Of a stretch of DNA of 64,000 bases, positions 37,484 through 47,171 are shown piece after piece. The notes beneath the pieces are model-generated. The model searched no databases, had not been told where the DNA came from, and saw only the letters and a list, made by a program, of their open reading frames with translations. Location of the stretch: positions 4,629,816 to 4,693,815 of the forward strand of contig NZ_CP044205.1 in the NCBI RefSeq assembly GCF_009498235.1, in the 5' to 3' direction. The translations under genes were made by a program, and so were the position numbers. The stretch comes from Candidatus Methylospira mobilis. GTDB taxonomy: Bacteria; Pseudomonadota; Gammaproteobacteria; Methylococcales; Methylococcaceae. Numbering within the stretch: the stretch's first letter is position 1; each line of letters opens with the position of its first letter.

Positions 37484-37840
37484 ATGAACGAACCTCATAT
37501 TATTCGCATTTTCGACATCGTTGGCGGTCCATTATGCATTTCCACTGATGACGGGCAGACTGTCCACGATAAAATTGCCCCGCTGCTGAAGGACGGCCAG
37601 CGAGTAATTTTATCTTTTTCCGGCGTGGATACGCTGATTTCCCTGTTTCTCCATGTTGCAATCGGCCAGCTTTACGGCGAATTGACCGAGGAGCGTATCC
37701 GCGAGTTGCTTTCTGTTCAGGATATGGCGCAGGATGATCTCGTTCTGCTCAAACGCGCGGTTGAAAACGCCAAGGCTTTTTTTAAAAACCGGCAGGGGTA
37801 CGAGCAGGCGTGGAAAGAGGAAGTCAGTGATGAAGAATAA
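37484..37840 (+). CDS. STAS-like (DUF4325-type) small protein
   Basis: This 118-residue cytosolic protein shows the pattern of STAS-like DUF4325 proteins: VILSFSGVDTLISLFLHVAI followed by GQLYGEL and a helical C-terminus. Such proteins often stand next to GHKL ATPases, like the one just upstream. It overlaps the downstream PIN gene by 11 bases, so all three are probably translated together. A role as phosphorylatable or nucleotide-controlled switch partner is an inference. Confidence 0.75.
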   Translation: MNEPHIIRIFDIVGGPLCISTDDGQTVHDKIAPLLKDGQRVILSFSGVDTLISLFLHVAIGQLYGELTEERIRELLSVQDMAQDDLVLLKRAVENAKAFFKNRQGYEQAWKEEVSDEE

Positions 37841-38387
37841 GGCTTACGACATTGCTGCTTATCAATTTTCCAAAGATGAGCCGCTACTGTTCGATACCAA
37901 CATCTGGCTATATCTGTTTCCCGCGCCCTCCGGACAAAATCCCCATGCACCGGTCTATTCATCGGCGCTGAAAAAAATGCAGCAAGCAGGCGTACACCTC
38001 GCGCTTGATGTCATGATACTCAGCGAATATCTGAACCGTTACTGCCGCATCGAATGGAAGGCAAATTTTCCTCAGACGAGCTTCAAGTATTTCCGATCAT
38101 CGCCATCATTCAATAGCATAGGGCAAAATGCTGCAACCTACGCACATCAAATACTTAAATTATGCACGCCTTACGACCATCCGTTTGCCGCTGTGGATAT
38201 CAAGCAAATATTATTGGGTTTTTCTGCTGGAAATCAGGACTTCAATGATGCGCTTCTGGCTGATTCCTGCCGGCAACGCGGCTGGAAATTGGTGACCCAT
38301 GACGGGGATTTTACTCAAGGCGGTATTGAAATACTTACGGCCAATAGTAAATTGCAAGTTGCTTGCAACGGTCACCGTTCTAAATGA
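37830..38387 (+). CDS. PIN-domain protein, candidate toxin or effector nuclease
   Basis: This 185-residue protein has a PIN-like fold: LLFDTNIWLYLF gives the first Asp (residue 22), MILSEYLNRY the conserved Glu, and NQDFNDALLADSCRQRGWKL with VTHDGDF the C-terminal acidic residues, so the metal-binding set looks complete. PIN domains cut RNA in VapC toxins. Unlike vapBC, no AbrB-, RHH- or Phd-type antitoxin is adjacent; the only partners are the two upstream genes. ATG 37830 lies inside the end of the STAS-like gene. Confidence 0.8.
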   Translation: MKNKAYDIAAYQFSKDEPLLFDTNIWLYLFPAPSGQNPHAPVYSSALKKMQQAGVHLALDVMILSEYLNRYCRIEWKANFPQTSFKYFRSSPSFNSIGQNAATYAHQILKLCTPYDHPFAAVDIKQILLGFSAGNQDFNDALLADSCRQRGWKLVTHDGDFTQGGIEILTANSKLQVACNGHRSK

Positions 38388-38547
38388 TTTAGTCAGCAAT
38401 AATTTCCCATGCCCGGATCGCTGCTAGCCGCTCCGCTTCAGATGACATTTGTTCATTCTCCATTTATCCGTCTTGATGTTCAGGCCTTCCCTGCTCGGTT
38501 TCAGAAAATCGACTTCATCCATTATAATATTGATAGTAAAAATAAAT

Positions 38548-39165
38548 TTATTTTACATCATCCGAACCGTTAGTCGTTTCTGCCTTTTTCCCAAGACCAC
38601 CTAGTTTGGAGTCAGGTTCCCATTCAGCGACTCCGTCTTTCAATGATTGAATTTGATTGGTTCGCTGTTGTTCTCTCCGCTCCAACTCCTTGACCTCGGA
38701 TCGAAGCTCTCGGATGTCTTCAAGCTCTGCCCAAACTCGGCGCAACAGAAACAAAGCCAACACGAGGGAGCCTGTAGCAACAGCAAATGCTCTTGGCCCT
38801 GGCGTTATTCCGCCGTCTTGCAAAAACATAGGTAGGTTCGTGACCAAACCAGCGATGCCAAGAAGTCCTGCCCGAAACCAGAACCATTGAAGTCTGAGCT
38901 GGATTGCCGATTCCAGTCCTCGGTGCTGTTTGTAGTCAATGCCGGGAAGCTCGGTTAAATCAGAAAGTTTGTTGTAGACAATCATAGAGAATGCCCACAC
39001 AACACCGAGCAAAACGGTTGCATACTTGAGAATGGAAATCAGCGTGCCGCTAGGTGCTCCTGCTCTGGCAACCCAAAATCCTGCACCAGCGCCCACTACG
39101 ACGATGAACGACCCAGAAATTACAGTCTGGACTATGCTTGATTTGCGTTGCAGATGAGTTTTCAT
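38548..39165 (-). CDS. four-helix membrane protein with coiled-coil tail
   Basis: This 205-residue protein was not recognised. Hydrophobic segments lie near residues 13-33, 42-60, 95-113 and 126-146, followed by a charged coiled coil (ELEDIRELRSEVKELERREQ) and a disordered tail. The topology puts the coiled coil on one side of the inner membrane, probably the cytoplasm. Its ATG overlaps the stop of the upstream gene (ATGA), which is amber-interrupted. Small membrane proteins paired with a cytosolic partner occur as effectors in abortive-infection systems; that role is only a possibility here. Confidence 0.65.
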   Translation of the reverse strand: MKTHLQRKSSIVQTVISGSFIVVVGAGAGFWVARAGAPSGTLISILKYATVLLGVVWAFSMIVYNKLSDLTELPGIDYKQHRGLESAIQLRLQWFWFRAGLLGIAGLVTNLPMFLQDGGITPGPRAFAVATGSLVLALFLLRRVWAELEDIRELRSEVKELERREQQRTNQIQSLKDGVAEWEPDSKLGGLGKKAETTNGSDDVK

Positions 39166-40136
39166 GGCTCAATGATTTTATTTTCCAATAGGTCCAGCAA
39201 CCAAGCCCGCATCTTTTGGAACAGATCATCAGGGTTAGCTATCCCATCACGGGCCTCAACGCGCAAGGGCGACGAGAGCTTTAATTGGCTCCCAATAACA
39301 TCGCCGCCGCCAACCAGTTTGAGTTTTACCTGGTCTTCATCAATATGACGGATTGCTAGGGCAATGTTATCCAACAATTTGTGTGCCTTTTCTGTCGTTT
39401 TCTATTTGTAGCGGATTCGTAGACTGACTTCGATATTGCCGTCGAGTGCATCGGATAGTTTCATGGAGTCCAATTTATCTCCGAGAAGTTGGCGAACCAT
39501 ATCTAGCCCAAAACCACTATAAATCAGCGCGGTATCCTTGGTGATTTCCTGCTCCCTACCTGCGACCGGTTGATTTTGTATAAACGGTGCGCCAATCTCG
39601 ACTTCCTTCACATGGGCGTTGCGGATTCTCTCTTTGGTCGCCGCAGCAATTTGTTCGGATAGTCCTACGCTATTTTCCTCTGAGATTACTCTTGATAGTT
39701 TTAAAAGCCAGTTAATGTGCTGTTCTATCTGTTTTGCTCCCAATGCATTGGACTGAACAAGAACTACATGGTTTCCGAACAAACCAAAATAACAAATACC
39801 TTCCAAAAACTCTCTGCGTTTGTTGTCCTCGCTTTTTGGTGGGGCAACTTGTTCGATAGTCAATGTCTCCGCGTCGTCATCCTCGGCAACTGTCAACTGA
39901 TGAGTACCTCGCTCGTAGGATGCAAAGATGCCGAATAGCATATTTGCGTGCTGACGGTGATAGATAACTGAGCGTACCTGCCGATTATCCTCACCAAGCT
40001 CTTCCTTTCTGTCGCCAATTCGATGTAGTTTTTTGAGAGCTTCGGCAAGCTTGTTCTGAATCGTTGGCGACTCTTTTCGGTCAAAAAAAATGGCTTGTTT
40101 GAGGTACGCACGCTTGGTGACTATTTCCCGAGACAT
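39162..40136 (-). pseudogene. unknown 324-codon gene with an in-frame amber stop
   Basis: The first 244 codons read MSREIVTKRAYLKQAIFFDR to SLRIRYK and stop at TAG 39402-39404. The same frame continues KTTEKAHKLLDNIALAIRHI to LLENKIIEP and TGA, with coding-like sequence throughout. I recognise no family. The C-terminal part is needed to reach the coupled membrane-protein gene. Either the gene is recently inactivated, the stop is read through, or the tail is re-initiated at a TTG (39377). The N-terminal protein alone could still fold. Confidence 0.65.
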
Positions 40137-40186
40137 CTGTTCTCCTTATGCAGAGCTAAATTAACCCGGCAAAGCCGGTGGCTTAC

Positions 40187-40939
40187 TCATTGAGTTATTT
40201 TTTGATCAAATAGCCGCTCCAGCGTTGCCGGAACAAGAGCCTGATTGGCCTTGCGGATGCCTTCATGCTTGGCTTTGAGTTCGGCTATCTTGGCTTGAAG
40301 CGCGTCAAAAGCGTATTGAGTGGCGAGTAATGGAACCGGGATTTCAAGCGCCATCAGCTTTTGCAAACCGAGAGTCCGGTTGCGGCCTGCTCCGCCCGGC
40401 GATGCTGAGCCTATTTTTTCCATGCCTGCGTCAGTCAGAAAGAAATAGCGCAGAAACTCGGCGGTAGCCAGTTTTTTGTCAGGCACGCAGCCGATGAAGC
40501 GGTGCGAACCAAAACGCCCGGCATCCTCGGGCTGTGCGATGGCAATTGCGCCTTCCCAGGCAAACACATTGGAAAACAGCAAATCGCCCGCTTCGATGCG
40601 AAACAGCCGCTTGGAGCTAACTTCGGAGCCAGTCAACGGTGGTTTGTGGAAGGTGCCTTTACCGAAAGAGCGGATACCCAACTCGGGATAACTATCATCA
40701 AGAATAATTCTTTGTTCGCGACACACTAATGGCGCTACCTCGGCCATCGTTCGTAACGGCGCATCCTTGATGGCCTCGCGAAAACGCACGGCGAGCAGGC
40801 GTTCGGCATCGGCCTCAATAGTGTCAAGATGCTTGTTGACCTGTTGTGTCTTCTCGGCCAAAGCATCCAAACGGGACACAATGGTTTGCTGTTCGTCAGC
40901 GGAGTGTAAGATAGCTTTCAGGCCGGAGAGTTGGTCCAT
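40187..40939 (-). pseudogene. hsdS: chimera of a cas1 5' end and half of an hsdS
   Basis: Codons 1-13 (MDQLSGLKAILHS) match the Cas1f N-terminus of this window in 12 of 13 residues. The frame then passes directly into a type I restriction specificity subunit: a conserved spacer helix (DEQQTIVSRLDALAEKTQQV), one target-recognition domain and the distal helix (YAFDALQAKIAELKAKHEGI). The first recognition domain is missing. No hsdM or hsdR is in the window. The product is open but half-length, so it could only act if it dimerised with modification subunits encoded elsewhere. Confidence 0.75.
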
Positions 40940-41001
40940 GGCAAATTTTGTAATACCCAAAAACTCGTAGCGAATGAATCATATAATGAGCCCCCTGTAG
41001 T

Positions 41002-42653
41002 CTATCCTCCAAGCCGCTCCTGCAGTGCCATCGCTTGTGGGTTTTGATGCTCCACCAACATGCGTAGCAGGCGAAAATATATGGTGCGTGTTTCTGTACC
41101 CTGTTTGACCAGTTCCTGGCTTATATCGAGCAGATCAGCCATGTGTGTATCAATTTCGTCGCAGGAGTTACGCCAAAAACCATGTTGCGCAATCGTTTGA
41201 TCCAGCCATTTTATTCCTGGTATCCGTAACGATTCCGCGACTGGTTTTGTAAGGAATTTAATGAACGCACGAGCACATGTATTCGCAGGCAACTTGGCTT
41301 CGCACCAAAGACGAAATTCATCTGTCATGGCTTTAACCAAGTGTTTTTTATCCGTGCTCCAGAAACCATCGCTTAAGGTTAACTCGCCCAACCCCATCAA
41401 TGAACAGTAACTTTTATCCATATCCCATGCACGTTTGGCAGCGTTGTTCCAGGCTGGGCTTGTTTGGGTGAATGCCCATATCTCTTTCCAGACCGAAATG
41501 AAACGTTGCTGTCCTTGCGTATCGCTTGAAAACCCATAATTCCACCAGTCGCTCAAAAAGTCATCTATCCAATAATGCGCTGGCGCACCCAACGTCAGAA
41601 TCGGGCACCATAGGCTTTCGGCTTCTTGTGCGGTTTTTGTCGATACCAGAATGACAGGTAGTTTTTTGAATAGCCAACGGTCGAATTGATACGGAGTCCC
41701 ATCTATTTTTTCAATTTCTGACTTCCCTTCGCCCAGCATCCATTGTACGGTATAAATACATTGTTGCCAAAATTCGAGCCATTGTAAGCGTTCAGTTTCA
41801 CTATGTGCATTGTTAAGGTCTGGCAACCAGTCATGGGCTGATTGAATTAAATGCAAATCAATACCGGGTGGCCGTGGATAATAAGTTTGCCTATCAAACT
41901 CGTCGGTTACATTTAGACTGGATCTATGATCAACGAAAGTATGGTCTATGGTTATCCAGCGTGGAATAGTCGGTGACAGTGATGCGTCCACGAATTTACG
42001 AAGCAAAACATTGGTTTCTTCCGCTAGCTCTTCGCTGGCGGATTTTTCTTTACCGCCTAATCTTCCGAGGCGGTGGCGTAAAACGGACCAGCGCAACAAC
42101 ATATGTTGTAATCGGAAGAAATCCTCTCCCAATTGCAGACGCAACCCTGCAATTTCATGGAACAACCGTTGCACCGTGTTGTAATGCAGATTAAAAATCA
42201 GAGTGCCTATGGCTTGGCGTATTACAGGCGTATCTGGATTTTCTGCCCATAATATCGGCAACGCATCGGCGCAAAAACTGTCCCACCAAGTATCCATAAT
42301 ATTTTCCGCCATATCGAATTTTCGTCCTGGCGGCGGAGTTAGCACCGTTTCAACCAGATAATTGATGCAATCGGGCTCCTGATTCGCGTTAAAATTAAGC
42401 CAACCTCTAAACTTGCAGACCGCAACAGCAATAAGGCCACATGCTACGTCTTGCTCATATACAAGTTGATCTTTATCGAAAATTTCGTCAAAATCGAGAT
42501 CGAGAAGTCGAACACCGAGCTCCCATAGTTGCTCAAGCTCTGTTTCTGAAAGCTTTTGTTTGTCATCAATAACCTGTCGGCAACGCATTGGAAAGTAGAT
42601 GATCGCTTGACGATTTTCATGGCGTTGTTTATCTTCTACATTTCGTAATGCTA
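41002..42653 (-). pseudogene. C-terminal segment of a large Avs-like STAND protein
   Basis: From ATG 42588 this frame encodes 528 residues with no recognisable enzyme domain, rich in aromatic and helical segments and ending in LRMLVEHQNPQAMALQERLG. The frame is open and coding-like upstream of this ATG (EIALRNVEDKQRHENRQAII). That stretch joins the end of the previous segment (MRFQLQFMEPG) if one G is added to the G4 run at 42657-42660. I therefore read it as the C-terminal sensor part of the same protein. It could alternatively be a separate downstream gene. Confidence 0.55.
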
Positions 42654-43336
42654 TTTCCCCGGTTCCATGAACTGGAGTTGGAACCTCATATTATTTTCAG
42701 GGTCTTGTTTAACTTTCCAATTATTCCAGTTGAATTGATGAAAAAGGCGTAACAATAATTCGTCTCGTAGTTCATCTTTCGCGGCGTTTTGCAACTTTTC
42801 TTTCCAAATCTCCCTTACACTATCAATATAACTCCTGAAATTCGTATCTTTAAACTGAAGTTCTAACACAATGTTTTCAAGCCTTTTTTTCTATGGGGCG
42901 CTCCATGCCATTCCTTTGCGGCTTCAAACTCTTTTTGTGTATGCCCGACTCTCCAACCTATCATTTGATGACCTTCTCTATCAATCTGGTGGCGAAGATC
43001 GAACTCATAAATTTCCGGTGACCCCAGGAAAGAGCGCAACGGCCCAAGAAAAAGTTTGGGCTGCTTTCGTCCTACTCCAATTAAAAGTCCGGCCAAGGCC
43101 AATGAGCGTGTGCGTTTGAGGATATCGGCGATGATATGATCTATATCCTCGCTTTTGTCCAGTTGGATGTAAAACCATCTTTCCAAGGCCATCAGCGCAG
43201 AAACAAGAATATTGGGCGCTGGAGGCATATGTCGGTAGCTGAAAAACCACCGACGGTCGCTAATCCATGTTTGTACGCCGTCAGCGAATGGTATATCAAC
43301 GCTTAAAATCAGATCTTCTTTCGGTAACCATTGCGG
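42651..43336 (-). pseudogene. middle segment of the Avs-like STAND protein, with frameshift
   Basis: Immediately after TGA 43337 the same frame continues PQWLPKEDLILSVDIPFADG, then NILVSALMALERWFYIQLDK, a helical-repeat pattern I recall from large STAND proteins. At the A7 run 42884-42890 a one-base slip is needed to pass from APHRKK into RLENIVLELQFKDTNFRSYI. Without it the frame ends at TAG 42863-42865. The sequence A-AAA-AAA-G would also allow -1 ribosomal slippage into exactly this frame. The last stop is TAG 42651-42653. Confidence 0.6.
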
Positions 43337-45112
43337 TCACTCACGCTGGGATTCGTTTGCTAGCTTCCATTGCTGCCGTTCCCGCCAGCGTTCAGTCGTA
43401 AAGTTTACGAGTTTGACGACTGTGTCCAAGCCTATAGTTGGATGAAAAGTCAGTAAACATTGGAATGGGCCGTTGTCGTAAAAAGGCTGTCTATATAAAT
43501 GGGCGTCCGCTAATTCAAAGTCGTAATGTGTACTTTGATAGTCGCTTTCCGGTAGTCGCGTTCCACCTTTTTTGATAACCAGCGCCAACGTAATTTCCGC
43601 AGCAATATCCGGTTTGAGTACGATAAACCGTAAAAATTCGAAACTCTTCCAGCATATTTCTCTGAAAACGCAGTCTATCGGCCAGCGTGGTCCATCCTGC
43701 CAGGCTGGAATTTCGATTTCATATTTGCGCCAGGGAGGAACAAAATTCAGTGCCGCTTCAAATTCTGGCGGAATAGGCCGAGGCTGAAATTCCGGTTCAT
43801 CAGGTTCAGATATAGGTGGAAATGGTTCTGTAGGTTCGCGTCGACCGCAAGCGCACAGTGCAACGTCGATAACAAGATCCGCGCACACATCTATTGCCAG
43901 CAATACGGCTGAATAAGCTTTTTTTGCTGTAGCTTCCGAATCGCTATGTGAATAACGGTTACTTGAGTAATGCCGAAGATGCCAATGCTGTCGATAACGA
44001 AGGGTCTGCCAAGCTACCGCCAACGCTAAATCTGCGGCCTGTTTTCGCAGAGGCGTGTCTGTTGCGGTCCAGCGTACCCAACACTCTGCAACCTCCGCAG
44101 TTTGTAGCGGTGCGAGATCGGTGCATGTTTCCCTGTGCGCATCCAGAAAGCGGAGCATGGCACCCCATAATGCCGGTTTCGGCTTCCGGTTTACGCTGGA
44201 CGCCCAGGTTTCGCTTAAACCTTCCCGCGATCTGGCATACTCAAGCATCTCAGGATTTGGCGATGTGGCGAGATGAAGGAACCGTGTCAATAAGCGGCGT
44301 AACCAGAGACCGTCCTGGTCACATAGTTGCGACCAAGCTTGTGCGAGTGCATCCGTAGTTTGGGCTGCGCGGATCAATGCTTCAAGCAATAGGTCACAGA
44401 ACTGGCTTTCGCCGTTTTCGAGCGATTTGCTTTGCTCCAGCAACTCGCGCCAACGCTCCGGTTTTACGCGGCGTTCAAGTAAATCCAGGCCGAGCAATAC
44501 TATGGCCCGGTGCCAAACGGGGTTGTCGAGTTGCGTTTCGATAAATGCGGGCAGTTCCTTTTCATGAGCCAGCAACAAACGTTGACGAGACCAATCGCCC
44601 CATAGATCGTGAGTGAAGGAGACACGACCCTCCTTACATTGGCATATCCGGTCGGCTTCCAAGTCATCAAGCGCTATATCGGCAACGTCGCTTAGTTCGT
44701 CAAGCGCGACATCGACGGAAAGTTGTTGTGCTTGTTTGTCCGCCAGTTGCCACAACAAACGTTGGCGGGCGGTGGCTGGTTTTTTGCTTTCGATTGCCGC
44801 TTTCCAAATCCAGTCGATTACATCCGGTTCACCAGCCCAAACGCGGACGCTTGGCAGTTTTCCTGCTTCGCTGTTCCGTGCCAACAAATCGAGAATTTTC
44901 GGCTGGCGCAATATAGGGATCAAGTGGTCTTGAAATGATAGTGATCGTAGCGCCGGGAAATTGTTAATTAACGTAGATAATTCTTCGGTGCTAACCTGAG
45001 GCACTAAAACCGTTGCCCAGGTGGTGACCGGAAGGCCGGTTTGCAGCAGGGCTACTTGAACATCCCCCCAGGCTTGTTCCTGGCATGTCAGCAGCACACG
45101 GAACGAATCTTT
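43337..45112 (-). pseudogene. STAND module and helical segment of the Avs-like protein
   Basis: The frame continues directly from the amber codon 45113-45115 with KDSFRVLLTCQEQAWGDVQV, the strand normally following Walker B in STAND NTPases. A winged-helix-like segment (LSDVADIALDDLEADRICQC, then VSFTHDLWGDWSRQR) and long helical repeats follow. It ends at TGA 43337-43339 after LANESQRE. An internal ATG 45097 could start a 586-residue protein, but this would lack the P-loop and make no functional ATPase. Confidence 0.65.
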
Positions 45113-46366
45113 CTAGTCGTGATGAACCAACGTAGCCAATAGCTGCGCGGTAGCCGTCATTGATTCGGGCCGGAATAGCAGACGATCCAATCCGTCCAAA
45201 ACCACCGCTACACTGGGGCGTGCCTGAGCTGTTACCATTTCTTGCCATGAGCGGTTGAGTCCTAGCATTTCGCGTAGTTCCGATAAATTGCCGATTTCGA
45301 GTAGCTTGGGATCGAACCATAGCGCGGCTTCCATTTGGGAGCGCTGTTCGACCCAATGGCGCGCCGCTACTGACTTTCCGCCGCCTTGCTCTCCCAACAC
45401 AACCACCACAGGACTGTCGTCAAACGCCGATTCAATTCGCTGTATCAATTGGTTTCTGGGGAAGCGAGTTTTTCCACCGATGAGGTCAATTACCGATTGC
45501 CAGCGATCCTTTGAGTCTAGTCGCAAGCGCAGCCAATCTGCGGCAAAATCAGGATGGTCTTTTAGCGGGAAGCAATGACGCAATGCTTGTAGCGCGGCAG
45601 CAAGATCAATGTGTCCGCGATCCACGCGGTGACGATCTACCAGGCCCACCAGTTCATTCCAAAGGTCTATAGCAGTTTGTAACTCACCGGTTTCTATAAT
45701 TTGTCGGCATAACGTCAAGGCATGTGACATGTCGCTGGACGATGGTTCTTCAATATCCAAAGATTTCACGATAATGCAACGTAGCAATACCGGAATATCT
45801 TCTGTTGTCGCCTGATATTGTGCAGCCAAGTCAGCAGGGCAGGTAAAGCTTACGAATAGTGAGCGTGAGTTTTTTGACAAATCCCCGTTGGTGAGCTGTT
45901 TTACCATTTCAACCGGGTCGCGAACACGAGCCGCCTTCAGGAGAGGAAAAAGGCTGTCTTGTACGGCTGGCGGTAGTTTTGCTGTAATGTTTACCAGCCT
46001 GTCGGTTTCTGCGGAAAATGGGTTGTTTTTCTTTTCAAGGAACTGGAGCCAGCAGCGTCTTACAAAATCTTCAGGGGCTTTTTTCGCAGTGAACTGGCGA
46101 TTGCTTTTGATTGAAATGGCGCAATGATGGGTGGCTGTCGCGCTTGTGGAAGTCAACATCAAGTCGTCGAGCTTCCATCCATCCGGTGCTGTTTGAAACG
46201 ACAAACGTTGAAGCGAGCCTAGCTCTATGTCTAATGGATGCACGCCGGAAAGCATATGAAGCAAACACCATGCTCCGGCTTGGCTTTCAAAACCGAATCC
46301 TTTGCCGCCGGTTAGATTGGCTGAGTGTATGCTTGGTTCTTTCGGGTTTGGTCTCTTTTTGGTCAT
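45113..46366 (-). pseudogene. N-terminal nuclease-like domain and P-loop of the Avs-like STAND protein
   Basis: Residues ~15-150 (GGKGFGFESQAGAWCLLHML, then WKLDDLMLTS and AISIKSN) resemble the PD-(D/E)xK Cap4/DUF4297-type nuclease of Avs proteins, with D and E-x-K-like positions partly visible. Further on come Walker A VVVLGEQGGGKSVAARHW and Walker B VAVVLDGLDRLLF. Avs proteins sense phage proteins through their C-terminal repeats and then cut DNA. ATG 46366 is preferred; a GTG at 46372 also exists. The amber stop after TLVHHD separates sensor from nuclease. Confidence 0.65.
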
Positions 46367-46514
46367 TTGCACTCATGGCGTAATTAATTGAAGAGAAAAT
46401 AACTCAATCTGCCGGGGGACGCGGCCCGCCTTAAGCTTAGCCGGCAATCAATTGCATAGACGGTAGGCGCTGATTTCCTTGTTTGCCGGGAACATCAATC
46501 ATTCCCTCCAATCC

Positions 46515-46700
46515 TCAACCTGCAAACCGTTGACCTGCCCGAAAGCGCGGGCGTTTCACCAGCCCAAACAGAAGTTCGCCTTCGGTGATTGCTGAAATAC
46601 AAAGAGACGCCATCGGCGCTGTCGTTACGCGTCGAGTAACAGCTGGGTGCGCTTTGACCAGGTGGCTCACAGTGTTGGTGTCGAGCATGTGGCGCTTCAT
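46515..46700 (-). pseudogene. vapC: vapC toxin, truncated
   Basis: The ATG overlaps the vapB stop (ATGA). The first part, MKRHMLDTNTVSHLVKAHPA and ISAITEGELLFGLVKRP, is a normal VapC PIN-domain N-terminus with the first Asp and the conserved Glu. The frame ends after about 61 residues; VapC proteins have about 130. The C-terminal acidic residues are absent, so it cannot be an active ribonuclease. Confidence 0.8.
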
Positions 46701-46957
46701 TCGCTCCAATCTTCGAAAGGATCGCGGTCTTGCATGCCCTGGCAATGCTCATGCTCGTCGAGAAAAGCGGCGGATTTATCGGCCTCCTTGAGCGCACTGA
46801 AAAAGTCGTCCCAATTCTCTTGTTTACGCGACAGGATGACGTCGCCGGTCTCCGGGTCCCGGCGGATGAAAACTTCCCTGGTGTCGAAGCGGTATGCTGC
46901 CGGCAGGCGTACCGCCTGACTGCGGCCGTTGGCGAATAATTTGGCTGCCTGGCTCAT
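46697..46957 (-). CDS. vapB: VapB antitoxin (AbrB/SpoVT type)
   Basis: This 86-residue protein starts with the swapped-hairpin DNA-binding domain (AKLFANGRSQAVRLPAAYRF) and ends in an acidic toxin-binding tail (DEHEHCQGMQDRDPFEDWSE). It would repress its own promoter and neutralise VapC. Because the coupled vapC is truncated it is probably an orphan. It marks the right edge of the defence island before hypF. Confidence 0.88.
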   Translation of the reverse strand: MSQAAKLFANGRSQAVRLPAAYRFDTREVFIRRDPETGDVILSRKQENWDDFFSALKEADKSAAFLDEHEHCQGMQDRDPFEDWSE

Positions 46958-47171
46958 GACCGTACCTTTTTAAGATGATAGGTATCTTAGTATATGCCTG
47001 GCGACGGGATATACAACAGCCATTGCCGGGCGTATCTCAGTCTGGCTATATTAGCGAAAGTCAAACCGTTTCCTGCCGCCCGGCGCATCGGCCGGTAGCG
47101 ATCCCTCTTCAATCACACCTTGATTGCGGTATAGTAATATCCCTGATAGGCGGGCGGGATATGTTTCCACT

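Noticed and set aside
38388-38547. Short frames (about 19 and 32 codons) between the PIN gene and the membrane-protein gene
   Set aside because: They have starts but no recognisable family or overlap with neighbours; I could not support a gene.
38548-40136. Identification of the membrane-protein pair as a Kiwa system
   Set aside because: Sizes are similar to KwaA and KwaB, but I see no convincing KwaB (DUF4868) motif in the 324-codon gene.
39402-45115. The two in-frame TAG codons as evidence of amber recoding (pyrrolysine-like) in this organism
   Set aside because: Other genes of the window use TAG as a normal stop (for example csy2 and opgH-region genes), and the same island has unrelated TGA and frameshift lesions. 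Plain gene decay is simpler.
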